64,000 bases of DNA from Anaerotruncus colihominis (lineage in GTDB: Bacteria > Bacillota > Clostridia > Oscillospirales > Ruminococcaceae), in contig NZ_VIQT01000010.1 in assembly GCF_010206195.1 (NCBI RefSeq), positions 310,001 through 374,000 on the forward strand, read 5' to 3'. This document shows positions 1 to 8,344 of the stretch, in pieces (the stretch's first letter is position 1; each line of letters starts with the position of its first letter). The position numbers and the translations under genes are program-made. Under the pieces are notes generated by a model. The model ran no database searches. It worked only from the letters and a program-made list of their open reading frames with translations, and was not told the DNA's origin.

Positions 1-276
1 GGTGTACTCCGCTCCCCGCAGCCGTCCTCGGCTGTCCCGTTCCCTCACCCGCACGATATACCCGGCTCGCTCCAGCTCGTGGACGGCCTGACGGATGGCG
101 TCAAGCTGTTCCCGGTTTATGTGGGCCAGTCCTTGCAGGGTGTAGTCCCACTTTTCCGGGAGACTGAGCATCTGCGATAGCAGGCCCTTGGCCTTTAGGG
201 ACAGTTCCCGGTTCCGCAGATGATGATTAGACATGACTGTGTAATTTGTGTTCTTCGCAACATGAAATACTGTCAT
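1..276 (-). CDS. Replication initiator / replisome organizer, N-terminal part
   Basis: The gene runs off the left edge of the window; 92 codons are visible. It starts at an ATG at 274-276 with AAAGGAG about 6 bases upstream. The protein opens MTVFHVAKNTNYTVMSNHHL and continues into a winged-helix region (ELSLKAKGLLSQMLSLP) rich in helix-forming residues. That opening is typical of the replication-initiator/helix-turn-helix proteins of Firmicute conjugative and mobilizable elements, which bind the element's origin and help load the replisome. It is transcribed away from the recombinase remnant next to it. The DNA-binding domain looks intact; the C-terminal part is outside the window. Confidence 0.75.
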   Translation of the reverse strand, partial: MTVFHVAKNTNYTVMSNHHLRNRELSLKAKGLLSQMLSLPEKWDYTLQGLAHINREQLDAIRQAVHELERAGYIVRVRERDSRGRLRGAEYT

Positions 277-425
277 TTCTGCTCCTTTCAGCGCATAAAG
301 CGGCGTTCCCAGCCAGAGCGAGGCAGAGAACACCGCTTTTTTGTTTCGTACATACCATGCTTGCCTGCCGTCCATACCCATTGATTTTCTTGTGTTTTGA
401 GAAGTATCGTTATCTAACGCCGCCT

Positions 426-2261
426 TTCGACAGACCGGCGTGGAAACGGCTGGTGGTCGACATTGAGGCCGGAAAAGTGGCTCTGGTGCTGACGAAGGAC
501 ATGAGCAGGATCGGCAGAGATTACCTTCAGACAGGATTTTACACGGAGGTCCTCTTTCGCAAATTTGGGGTGCGCTTCATCGCCATTGGCAACAGCATCG
601 ACAGCGATGATCCCAGTTCCAGCGAGTTTGCACCGTTTGTCAACATCATGAGCGAGTGGTATCTGAGGGACCTGAGCCGCAAGCAGCGCACCGCCATCCG
701 GGTCAAGGGAGAGTCCGGCAAGCCCACCACCAACTGCGCCATCTATGGCTATCGGAAAGACCCCAACGACAAATACCACTGGCTGATCGATGAGGAAGCG
801 GCGGCGGTCGTGCGGCGCATCTTCCAGCTTACCATCGAGGGCCACGGGCCGTATGAAATCGCCACAATGCTCTGCGAGGAGAAGGTCGAAACACCTGCCG
901 CTTATTTTGCAAGGCAGGGGCGGGGCGTCTGGAAAAGCAGAGAGGACATCCCCCGGCCTTATAGCTGGAACGGTTTTGCGGTGGGGCAGATCCTCTCCAA
1001 GCCGGAGTATATGGGGCATACTGTAAACTTCCGTTCGCATAAAGAATCCTACAAGGACAAAATCGCCGTCCGAAATGCGCCGGAAGATTGGCTCATCCTT
1101 GAGAACACCCACGATGCTATCGTGGATAAGGAGACGTGGGAACTTGCCCAAAAATTGAGAAAGACGCCCCGCCGCCATGATACGCTGGGCGAGGCCAATC
1201 CTCTGACCGGGCTTCTCTACTGCGCCGACTGCGGCGCAAAGCTGTACAACCATCGGTCGAGGGGAAACGCTGCCAAGCCCTACCCGTCAGATTGGTTCGA
1301 CTGCTCCACTTACACGCTGGCCCGCCAATATCACGACAACGCTTGCAGCAATCACCACATCTCCACCAAAGCCCTGCGGACGCTGATCCTGGAGACTATC
1401 CGCTCTGCCAGCGCCTATGCTATCTCCAATAAAGCGGAGTTTATCCAAAAGGTTCGGGCAGCGTCCGAAGTCCGGCAAGCGCAGGCGGCAAAGGAACTGA
1501 AGCGCAAGCTGAACAAGGACAGGCGGCGCTGTGAGGAACTGGACACCATCATCAAGAAGCTGTATGAATCCTACGCGGTGGGGCGCATTGGTGAGGAACG
1601 CTTTGACACTCTCTTTGCCGAGTATGAGCAGGAGCAGACGGCGCTCCGCCAGTCCGTCACGGAGGCGGAATCGGCGCTGGACAGCTTCGAGCAGGATACC
1701 GCCAATGTGGAACGGTTCCTCGCTCTTGCAAAGAAATACACCGATTTTTCGGAACTGACTACGCCGATGATAAACGAGTTCATCGAGAAGATCATTGTCC
1801 ACGCCCCGGAAAAGATTGACGGTGACAGGACGCAGCAGGTGGACATCTACCTGAAATTCATCGGGCGGTTTGACCTCCCGGCCCCGGAGCTGACGCCAGA
1901 GGAAGAAAAGCGGCAGGCCTCCCTGCACCGGCACCGCGTCAAGAGCCGGGAACGCTATCAGAAGATTAAGGCCGGCGAACACGCAGTCGGCCAGCCGTTC
2001 AAGCTGGTCTGCAAATGCTGTGGAGAAGAATTTGAATCCTCGCGGTCGAATACGCTGTTCTGCGGTTCGAACTGCCGGGCGAAGTTCTACCGGCAGGAGG
2101 CAGCAACAGGCAGGAGCCGCGAATGTGTCTGCGGCAACTGCGGGAAGGTGTTCACCACGACCAGAAGCGATGTGAAATACTGCTGTGAGGCTTGCCAGCG
2201 GAAAGCGCACAGCAAAATGCGGTATCAGCAGAAGCGGACGGAGGAGCAGGAAACCGTATAA
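426..2261 (+). pseudogene. Large serine recombinase, 5'-truncated, with zinc-finger tail
   Basis: From the FDRPAWKRLV motif at 426 onwards this is a TnpX/TndX-type site-specific recombinase. It has the resolvase helper motif TKDMSRIGRDYLQTGFYTE, a recombinase domain (GYRKDP...EEAAAVVRRIFQL), a zinc ribbon (CADCGAKL), and a coiled coil around 1440-1720. The N-terminal residues with the catalytic serine are missing. The frame stays open upstream to 246, but the peptide there does not resemble a resolvase, so homology breaks at about 425. The last 90 residues are an unusual tail with two Cys-rich fingers (CKCCGEEF..CGSNC and CGNCGKVF..CCEAC). Strand exchange by this protein alone is unlikely. 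A matching N-terminal fragment lies on the other strand at 10181-10276. Confidence 0.8.
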
Positions 2262-2272
2262 ACACGACGATG

Positions 2273-2297
2273 GGGCGGGTCAGGATTGGACCCGCCC
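2273..2297 (+). terminator. Hairpin after the recombinase
   Basis: A perfect 9 bp stem (GGGCGGGTC / GACCCGCCC) with a 7-base loop begins 12 bases after the recombinase stop. It has no T tract, so termination is uncertain; it could equally shape the leader of the next small gene, which starts at 2324. Confidence 0.35.
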
Positions 2298-2323
2298 TGT
2301 CCTATGGAAAGAAGGAAAACTCC

Positions 2324-2698
2324 ATGTGGAACTGTGATTGGGAATACGAAAATCAGGAAACGCTGAAGCAGTGGTATGAAGAAAAACTCGCCGGGATAAG
2401 GCCGTACTCGGCTGTGCGGAAGATCATCTGCAAAGGCTGCGGGCGGGATTTCTACACATTGATTGAAACCAAGAAATACTGCTATTACCACCTGTGCGGA
2501 AATCGCGGCTATCAGAAGGACTTGAAGCAGCGGCGGCTGGAAAGACGGCAAAACCGGGTATGCAAGGGCTGCGGAAAGACCTTCACGCCCAAGCGGTCGG
2601 ATGCGGTCTACTGCTCCAATGCCTGCCGCCAGCGGGCTTACCGCCAGAGCGTTACGGGTAAGGTATGTGGTCAAAAAGGCCACTTACCTCAATCGTAA
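2324..2698 (+). CDS. Small zinc-ribbon protein of the mobile element
   Basis: Encodes 124 residues, with the ATG at 2324 behind GAAAGAAGG. It holds two Cys clusters: CKGCGRDF..CYYHLC (about residues 36-60) and CKGCGKTF..CSNAC (about 80-105). The second closely resembles the fingers at the end of the preceding recombinase (CGNCGKVFTTTRSDVKYC), with the same spacing and the same RSD..YC centre. This suggests a duplicated or shared DNA-binding finger. It sits 62 bases after the recombinase stop in the same direction, so probably in one transcript. I recognise no named family; accessory DNA binding during excision or mobilization is an inference. Confidence 0.6.
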   Translation: MWNCDWEYENQETLKQWYEEKLAGIRPYSAVRKIICKGCGRDFYTLIETKKYCYYHLCGNRGYQKDLKQRRLERRQNRVCKGCGKTFTPKRSDAVYCSNACRQRAYRQSVTGKVCGQKGHLPQS

Positions 2699-2884
2699 CG
2701 AAATAGAGAACAACCGTTACAGATAATCAAGTGCAAAGAAGTATCATTCGATTATCCGTAACGAAAAAGGCTTAGAATGTTACGGCTGTTGGTGGTGTTC
2801 AAATTGAACACCACCACTAACCGTAACGAAAACCACGGGATTAGTGGTGCGGACAGAATATGATACCACCACTATCTGTAACGG
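2650..2884. repeat. Array of hairpins bounded by GTAACG/CGTTAC
   Basis: Seven copies of CGTTAC or its complement occur at about 2650, 2694, 2714, 2756, 2779, 2821 and 2876. They pair up to bound at least three consecutive stem-loops with unrelated interiors: 2714-2763 (inner arms GATAATC/GATTATC), 2779-2828 (inner TTGGTGGTGTTCAA hairpin), and 2821-2884 (AGTGGT/ACCACT). The array fills the whole gap between the zinc-ribbon gene and mobC. No gene is visible inside it. Confidence 0.7.
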
Positions 2885-3017
2885 AAATATGGAATATGCG
2901 CCGGACATGGGATTTTGCCTCCTGTGTCCGGCCATTTTTTTGAAAATCTGACTTGCGGCATGATGCCAAAAATCAAAAACGGCTGATTGTATTTGCGATG
3001 GGAGGAAGCAAAAAATT

Positions 3018-3350
3018 ATGAGCAGGTTGAACGAAGAATTGAAAATCCGTATTTCGCCGGAGGACAAGGAGCGGATAAAACTCAAGATGGAGGATGCCGG
3101 TATTCTGACCATGAGCGCCTATGTCCGCAAGATGGCGCTGGACGGAATTTGTATCCGGCTGGACCTGAAGGATGTGCGCCAGCTTACTGTCATGCTCCGG
3201 CGATGCTCCGATAATCTGAACCAGTACGCAAAGCGGGCGAACGAAACCGGGAGCATCTATGCTGTGGACATTGAGGATTTGCAGAAACGCCTGGACGAGA
3301 TATGGGAATTGTCCAGGCAGTCCCTTGCCAGTCTTGCCGCTATCCGATAG
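3018..3350 (+). CDS. mobC: Mobilization relaxosome protein MobC
   Basis: Encodes 110 residues, ATG at 3018 with GGGAGG upstream. It begins MSRLNEELKIRISPEDKERI and has the basic ribbon-helix-helix start followed by the MobC motif (LRRCSDNLNQYAKRANETG) at about residues 70-90. MobC proteins bind oriT and help the relaxase open the DNA during plasmid or transposon mobilization. A relaxase gene would normally follow; here it is absent and the phosphate operon starts about 375 bases downstream, so the mobilization module is incomplete. The hairpin cluster just after the stop may be part of the former oriT or relaxase leader. Confidence 0.85.
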   Translation: MSRLNEELKIRISPEDKERIKLKMEDAGILTMSAYVRKMALDGICIRLDLKDVRQLTVMLRRCSDNLNQYAKRANETGSIYAVDIEDLQKRLDEIWELSRQSLASLAAIR

Positions 3351-3424
3351 CGGACAGAGGTGCAGGCCAGCCTCGTTTTTTCCTTTTCCGGCAAGGCTGC
3401 GTCTGCCATTTCTCCGGCTCTCTA

Positions 3425-3604
3425 AGGGGCGCAAGCCCTGTCTGTCCCTGCTCCGCAGGGACAACAGCGTTCGGGAACCGAACGCGCAGCCAGCCCCGGC
3501 AACGGGGCTGTTCACAGGGTTTGGGGTACGGCCCCAACAAGCAGAAACTGCGGTTTCCGGCAACGCCGGGAACCGCAGTTTCGAGCCTTTGTGGGAACAA
3601 AGGC
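3425..3604. repeat. Cluster of seven tandem short hairpins
   Basis: In 180 bases there are seven consecutive stem-loops: AGGGGC..GCCCT (3425), TCCCTGC/GCAGGGA (3445-3461), GCGTTCGG/CCGAACGC (3467-3485), AGCCCCG/CGGGGCT (3492-3509), TTGGGG/CCCCAA (3521-3537), a 17 bp stem with one mismatch and an AAC loop (3545-3581), and GCCTTTGT/ACAAAGGC (3585-3604). The position just after mobC suggests an oriT-proximal or recombination region. No T tract is present, so they are not ordinary terminators. Confidence 0.65.
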
Positions 3605-3632
3605 ACTGCTTGCTACAATGGTGATACCCGAT

Positions 3633-3687
3633 TTTACATTCATTTTACAATACCTCTCTTTTGAATTTTACACACCAGCAGTATTCT
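3633..3687 (+). promoter_or_regulatory. Pho-box-like repeats and promoter of the pst operon
   Basis: TTTACA occurs at 3633-3638, 3644-3649 and 3667-3672, that is with 11 bp and then 23 bp steps on one face of the helix. Direct TT(A/T)ACA repeats at 11 bp period are the binding pattern of Bacillus-type PhoP. A possible -10, TATTCT (3682-3687), follows about 10 bases later. Since the operon encodes its own PhoP/PhoR-like pair, autoregulation under phosphate limitation is likely. The assignment rests on pattern only. Confidence 0.6.
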
Positions 3688-3726
3688 TTTCTCGTACCCC
3701 AAAAGTTGAAAGGAGAGAATTTGAAC

Positions 3727-4533
3727 ATGAAAAAATTTGCAAGTCTTATGCTGGTTGCTGTGCTAGCCCTGTCGGTTATGGCGGGATGTTCACAGAAAAC
3801 GTCCGGCACCGTCACCACTGATGGCTCTACCTCTATGGAGAAGGTGATCGGTGCGTTGGGTGAGGCGTTTGAGGCGCAGAACGACCGTGTGACCTTCACC
3901 TACAACCCCACCGGCTCCGGCTCTGGCATCCAGGCGGTTTTGGAGGGGCGCTGTGACATTGGCCTCAGCAGCCGCGACCTGAAGGCGGAGGAATCCGCCC
4001 AGGGGCTGACCGGGACGGTGCTGGCCTATGACGGTATCGCGGTGATCGTGAATCCCGACAATCCTGTATCCGAACTTGATGTAGATACCATCGCCAGAAT
4101 CTACACCGGCGAGATCACCAACTGGAAGGACATCGGCGGACAGGATGCGGAGATTGTCCTGATTGGCCGGGAAGCCGGCAGCGGAACCAGGGACGGCTTT
4201 GAATCCATCACCGGCACAGCAGACAACTGCCAGTACCGCCAGGAGCTGACCTCCACCGGCGATGTGATTACCGCCGTGTCCCAGAACCCGGATGCCATCG
4301 GCTACGCCTCCCTCGCCTCCGTCAAGGACACCGTGCGGGCCGTCACAGTAGGCGGCGTAGCACCCACAGAGGATGCGGTGAAGGACGGCAGCTATGTCAT
4401 TCAGCGGCCCTTTGTCCTGGTCACCAAGACGGACACGCCCCTTTCGGAGCAAGCGCAAAAGTTCTTCGACTTCGCAACCTCCCCTGATGCGGCGGAGCTG
4501 ATCTCTGGCGCGGGCGCTGTGGCGGCAAATTGA
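3727..4533 (+). CDS. pstS: Phosphate-binding lipoprotein PstS
   Basis: Encodes 268 residues, with the ATG at 3727 behind AAAGGAGAG. A signal peptide ends in a lipobox (SVMAGC, Cys21), so the mature protein is lipid-anchored outside the membrane. Phosphate-binding loops typical of PstS are visible: DGSTSMEKV, NPTGSGSGIQ, LSSRDLKAEE, and GREAGSGTRDGFE. It captures phosphate and hands it to the PstCAB importer. It is the first gene of a tightly packed seven-gene operon; pstC begins two bases after its stop. An upstream in-frame extension is possible but has no ribosome site and would bury the signal peptide. Confidence 0.93.
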   Translation: MKKFASLMLVAVLALSVMAGCSQKTSGTVTTDGSTSMEKVIGALGEAFEAQNDRVTFTYNPTGSGSGIQAVLEGRCDIGLSSRDLKAEESAQGLTGTVLAYDGIAVIVNPDNPVSELDVDTIARIYTGEITNWKDIGGQDAEIVLIGREAGSGTRDGFESITGTADNCQYRQELTSTGDVITAVSQNPDAIGYASLASVKDTVRAVTVGGVAPTEDAVKDGSYVIQRPFVLVTKTDTPLSEQAQKFFDFATSPDAAELISGAGAVAAN

Positions 4534-4535
4534 CT

Positions 4536-5405
4536 ATGCGCAGTAGAAAGCAACTGCTGGAAACCGCAGTCCACGGGATATTTCTGATGCTGGGATTGGT
4601 TACGGTAGGCTGTGTCTTGCTGATTACCGTATATTTGGTGGTCTCCGGCATCCCTGCCATCCGGCAGATCGGGCTTGTGCCCTTTCTACTGGGTGACACC
4701 TGGGAATCTACCGCCGCACAGCCCTCATACGGCATCCTTCCATTCATTCTCACAAGCATTTACGGCACAGCCGGAGCCATTCTATTCGGCGTTCCCGTGG
4801 GGTTTTTCGCGGCGGTTTATCTGGCGAAAATGGCCCCTGCAAATGTGAAAGCCGTTGCGGAATCCGCTGTCAGCCTCCTGGCGGGTATTCCATCTGTGGT
4901 CTACGGTCTGGTGGGGATGCTGGTGCTTGTACCGGGTATCCGGGCGCTGTTCCATGTGCCGGACGGGGCCAGCCTGCTGGCGGCAATCATCGTCCTGTCG
5001 GTCATGATTCTGCCCTCCATCATCAAAGTATCCATTACCGCGCTGGAGGCAGTACCGAAAGAGTACGAGGACGCATCCCTGGCCCTCGGCGCGACCTCGA
5101 TAGAAACCTATTTTCGGGTATCCGTCCCTGCGGCGCGAAGCGGCATCGCGGCGGCGGTGGTGCTGGGAGTAGGCCGGGCCATCGGGGAGGCTATGGCGGT
5201 GATGATGGTATCCGGCAACGCGGCAAATATGCCCTCACTGTTTGAAAGCGTCCGATTTCTTACCACGGCGGTATCCAGCGAAATGTCCTATTCCAGCGGC
5301 CTACAGAGGCAGGCGCTGTTCTCCATCGCCCTGGTGCTGTTTCTGTTCATCATGCTGATCAACGCCGTGTTGAATTTCTTCCTCAAGGGGCAAAAGGAGG
5401 GCTGA
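4536..5405 (+). CDS. pstC: Phosphate ABC transporter permease PstC
   Basis: Encodes 289 residues from the ATG at 4536 (a TTG at 4530 overlapping the pstS stop is also possible). There are six predicted membrane segments, starting at about residues 12-34. The permease coupling loop (EYEDASLALGATSIETYFRV) and the GVGRAIGEAMAV segment are characteristic of PstC. With PstA it forms the membrane channel for phosphate uptake. pstA starts two bases after its stop. The protein has the usual family length and shows no damage. Confidence 0.92.
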   Translation: MRSRKQLLETAVHGIFLMLGLVTVGCVLLITVYLVVSGIPAIRQIGLVPFLLGDTWESTAAQPSYGILPFILTSIYGTAGAILFGVPVGFFAAVYLAKMAPANVKAVAESAVSLLAGIPSVVYGLVGMLVLVPGIRALFHVPDGASLLAAIIVLSVMILPSIIKVSITALEAVPKEYEDASLALGATSIETYFRVSVPAARSGIAAAVVLGVGRAIGEAMAVMMVSGNAANMPSLFESVRFLTTAVSSEMSYSSGLQRQALFSIALVLFLFIMLINAVLNFFLKGQKEG

Positions 5406-5407
5406 TT

Positions 5408-6265
5408 ATGCTGGACAGACCAATCTCCCCATCCCGGAGGGCCTATATCGGTGTAATGGGGCTGCTGTGCGCCCTGTCGGTGCTGCTGGTGTGCGCTCTG
5501 GCGTTGTTCCTCATAGGCTATGTGCTGGCTGCGGGCCTCCCCAACCTGTCCTGGGAGCTGCTGACCACCAAACCCAGCTACCTGTCGGACACCATCGGTA
5601 TCCTGCCGGACATTTTGAACACCATCTACATCATCCTTGCCGCCCTGCTGATCGTCCTGCCTTTGGGGGCAGGGGCGGCGGTCTATCTGACCGAGTACGC
5701 CGCAAATAAGCGTCTGGTGTCTGTCATCGAGTACGCGGCGGAAACCCTCTCCGGCATCCCGTCCATCATCTACGGCCTTGTGGGGATGCTGGTGTTTACC
5801 GGCGTGTTCGGGACTTCCCTGCTGGCCGGTGCGCTGACCCTGGTGATGATGAACCTGCCAACTGTCATGAGAACGACCCAAGAGAGTTTGAGGACGGTTC
5901 CGCAAAGTTACCGGGAGGGGGCCTTTGGCCTGGGGGCCGGGAAGTGGCGGGTCATCCGCACGGTGGTACTGCCCGGATGTGCGGACGGCATCATCACCGG
6001 CTGTATCCTGTCGGTGGGGCGCATTTTGGGGGAATCGGCGGCGCTGCTGTTTACAGCGGGCTTCGCCCATGCGCTGAACGGCTTTTTTACCGGCCTGACC
6101 AGTCCGGGGGCTACCCTCACCGTGGCGCTGTATGTCTACGCAAAGGAGCAGGGGGAGTTTGGCGTGGCCTTTGCCATCGCCGCGATCCTGATGCTGCTGA
6201 CGCTGGCGGTCAACCTGACCGCCGCCCTGGTAGGCTGGTATTTCAGGAAAAGGAGGGCGCTATGA
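5408..6265 (+). CDS. pstA: Phosphate ABC transporter permease PstA
   Basis: Encodes 285 residues, ATG at 5408 with AAAGGAGG just upstream. It is a six-segment membrane protein with the coupling loop [20 protein letters not shown] and the [15 protein letters not shown] segment of PstA. The conserved [14 protein letters not shown] stretch is shared with PstC, as usual for this pair. It is the second half of the phosphate channel. Its stop codon overlaps the pstB start (ATGA), indicating coupled translation. Confidence 0.92.
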   Translation: MLDRPISPSRRAYIGVMGLLCALSVLLVCALALFLIGYVLAAGLPNLSWELLTTKPSYLSDTIGILPDILNTIYIILAALLIVLPLGAGAAVYLTEYAANKRLVSVIEYAAETLSGIPSIIYGLVGMLVFTGVFGTSLLAGALTLVMMNLPTVMRTTQESLRTVPQSYREGAFGLGAGKWRVIRTVVLPGCADGIITGCILSVGRILGESAALLFTAGFAHALNGFFTGLTSPGATLTVALYVYAKEQGEFGVAFAIAAILMLLTLAVNLTAALVGWYFRKRRAL

Positions 6266-7017
6266 GCAACGCGATCACCGCAAAAAATTTATGCCTGTGG
6301 TATGGCAGCGCCCAGGCATTAAAAAATATCAATATCCAAATCCCAGAAAAAAACATCACCGCCCTGATCGGCCCTTCCGGCTGCGGAAAGTCAACCTTTC
6401 TGAAAACGCTGAACCGCATGAATGATCTGATCCCCGGCGTCAGGATTACCGGGGAGGTGCAGTATCAGGATACGGACATTTTTGCCCCCGGCCTGGATGT
6501 AAGCACTCTGCGCAAGGAGATCGGCATGGTGTTCCAGAAACCCAACCCTTTCCCCATGAGCATCTATGATAACATCGCCTACGGCCCCCGCACCCACGGC
6601 ATCAAAAGCAAAGCCAAGCTGGACGAACTTGTGGAGCAGTCCCTCCGGGGCGCGGCCATTTGGGACGAGGTAAAAGACCGGCTGAAAAAGAACGCCCTGG
6701 GCCTGTCCGGGGGCCAGCAGCAGCGGCTTTGCATCGCCCGCGCCCTGGCCGTGGAGCCGAAGGTGCTGCTGATGGACGAACCCACCAGCGCCCTGGACCC
6801 TATTTCCACCTCTAAAATTGAGGAGCTTGCAATGCAGCTGAAAGAGCGGTACACTATTGTTATCGTGACCCACAACATGCAGCAGGCGGTGCGTATTTCA
6901 GACCGCACGGCGTTCTTCCTCTTGGGAGAGCTGATCGAGTATGACGAAACGGAAAAGCTGTTCTCTCAACCGGAGGATCAGCGGACCGAGGACTATATCA
7001 CAGGGAGGTTTGGGTGA
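6262..7017 (+). CDS. pstB: Phosphate ABC transporter ATPase PstB
   Basis: Encodes 251 residues, starting at the ATG at 6262 that overlaps the pstA stop. It has Walker [10 protein letters not shown], the Q-loop region [16 protein letters not shown] (diagnostic of PstB), signature LSGGQQQR, Walker [14 protein letters not shown], and the switch histidine in THNMQQA. It powers phosphate import at the inner face of PstCA. phoU follows with a one- to four-base overlap. All catalytic motifs are intact. Confidence 0.95.
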   Translation: MSNAITAKNLCLWYGSAQALKNINIQIPEKNITALIGPSGCGKSTFLKTLNRMNDLIPGVRITGEVQYQDTDIFAPGLDVSTLRKEIGMVFQKPNPFPMSIYDNIAYGPRTHGIKSKAKLDELVEQSLRGAAIWDEVKDRLKKNALGLSGGQQQRLCIARALAVEPKVLLMDEPTSALDPISTSKIEELAMQLKERYTIVIVTHNMQQAVRISDRTAFFLLGELIEYDETEKLFSQPEDQRTEDYITGRFG

Positions 7018-7673
7018 TGCGGAGCAGATTTGACAGCCAGCTCGCCCTTCTGAATACGGAGCTGATCCAGATGGGCGCGCTGTGCGAGGAGGCCATCTCC
7101 AAGGCGGCGAAGGCGTTGGAGAATGGTGACAGCACGTTGGCGGAACAGGTCAAGCCATTGGAGGGCGGGATCGACCAGATGGAGCGGGATATTGAAACGC
7201 TGTGTCTGAAACTGCTGCTCCAGCAGCAGCCGGTGGCCCGCGACCTGCGGCAAATCTCCGCCGCCATGAAGATCATCACAGATATGGAGCGCATCGGAGA
7301 TCAGGCCGCCGACATCGCAGAGATCATACGGGCGTGCCTGGCCCAGGGATATGTGCCGGAGGATGTGGGCCATATTCGGGAAATGGCGGCGGAGGTCATC
7401 AGGATGGTTACGGAAAGCGTGGATTCCTACGTCCAGAAGGATACGGTCCGGGCCAGGCTGGTGATTGCCCACGACGACATTGTGGATCAATGCTTTGACC
7501 GGGTAAAACAGGTGCTGATTGGGAATATCGCGGCAAATCCCGCCTGCGGCGGACACGCCCTTGATTTGCTGATGATCGACAAGTATCTGGAGCGCATTGG
7601 AGATCACGCGGTCAACATTGCAGAATGGGTGATTTTTGCCGTGACGGGCGAACATAAAGGAGAAACGTTATGA
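7017..7673 (+). CDS. phoU: Phosphate signalling regulator PhoU
   Basis: Encodes about 218 residues; the ATG at 7017 lies 8 bases after GGGAGG, and a GTG at 7014 is an alternative. It contains the two PhoU three-helix repeats, each with the acidic metal-binding helix (MKIITDMERIGDQAADIAE and DKYLERIGDHAVNIAEW). PhoU links transporter state to the PhoR kinase and restrains uptake when phosphate is plentiful. It lies between pstB and the two-component genes, which supports this role. Confidence 0.93.
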   Translation: MRSRFDSQLALLNTELIQMGALCEEAISKAAKALENGDSTLAEQVKPLEGGIDQMERDIETLCLKLLLQQQPVARDLRQISAAMKIITDMERIGDQAADIAEIIRACLAQGYVPEDVGHIREMAAEVIRMVTESVDSYVQKDTVRARLVIAHDDIVDQCFDRVKQVLIGNIAANPACGGHALDLLMIDKYLERIGDHAVNIAEWVIFAVTGEHKGETL

Positions 7674-8344
7674 TCTGGTGTGTAGAGGACGATGCCAGCA
7701 TCCGGGAGATTGAGCTTTACACCCTGCGATCCACCGGCTTCGAGGCCAGGGGCTTTGAGGACGGCGGAGCGTTTCTGGCGGCACTGGAAACAGAGAGGCC
7801 GGAGCTTGTCATTCTGGATGTTATGCTGCCGGGAATGGACGGCGTGGAGCTGCTGCGGCGAATGAAAGCGGCGGCGCATCTTGCGAATATTCCAATCATC
7901 ATGGCCACCGCCAAGGGCGCGGAGTACGACAAAATTCAAAGCCTGGATTTGGGTGCGGACGATTATCTGGTGAAACCCTTCGGCATGATGGAAATGGTAT
8001 CGAGAGTAAAAGCCGTCCTGCGCCGCTGCCGTCCCACCCCCGCAGCAAAGCAGCTGACAGCCAGTGGCCTGACGGTTGATCTGGAAGAACGGACAGTTAC
8101 CGCAGACGGAGCGCGTATCCCGCTTACCTACAAAGAATTTGAACTGCTCCGGCTGTTCCTTTCCCGTCCCGGTGTTGCGTTCACCAGAGAACAGCTTTTG
8201 TCCGATATTTGGGGCGTGGATTATGCTGGGGAAACGCGGACGGTGGATATGCACATCAAAACGCTCCGGCAGAAGCTGGGGGACTATGGCGGGATGATTG
8301 AAACGGTGCGGCATATCGGCTACCGGTTGGAGGCAAAGACATGA
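7670..8344 (+). CDS. phoP: PhoP/PhoB-type response regulator
   Basis: Encodes 224 residues. The receiver domain has acidic residues Glu6-Asp8, the phosphoacceptor Asp50 in VILDVMLPGMDG, a conserved Thr (MATAKG) and Lys (LVKPF). The C-terminal OmpR-type winged helix (about 130-222) has LTYKEFELLRLF and ETRTVDMHIKTLRQKLG. It overlaps phoU's end and the kinase start by 4 bases each. Given the phosphate operon and the Pho-box-like repeats upstream, it most likely activates pst transcription. Confidence 0.9.
   Translation: MIWCVEDDASIREIELYTLRSTGFEARGFEDGGAFLAALETERPELVILDVMLPGMDGVELLRRMKAAAHLANIPIIMATAKGAEYDKIQSLDLGADDYLVKPFGMMEMVSRVKAVLRRCRPTPAAKQLTASGLTVDLEERTVTADGARIPLTYKEFELLRLFLSRPGVAFTREQLLSDIWGVDYAGETRTVDMHIKTLRQKLGDYGGMIETVRHIGYRLEAKT

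Noticed and set aside
246..425. In-frame N-terminal extension of the recombinase
   Set aside because: The frame is open from 246, but the peptide has no resolvase motif, no ribosome site, and the true N-terminus is found at 10181-10276.
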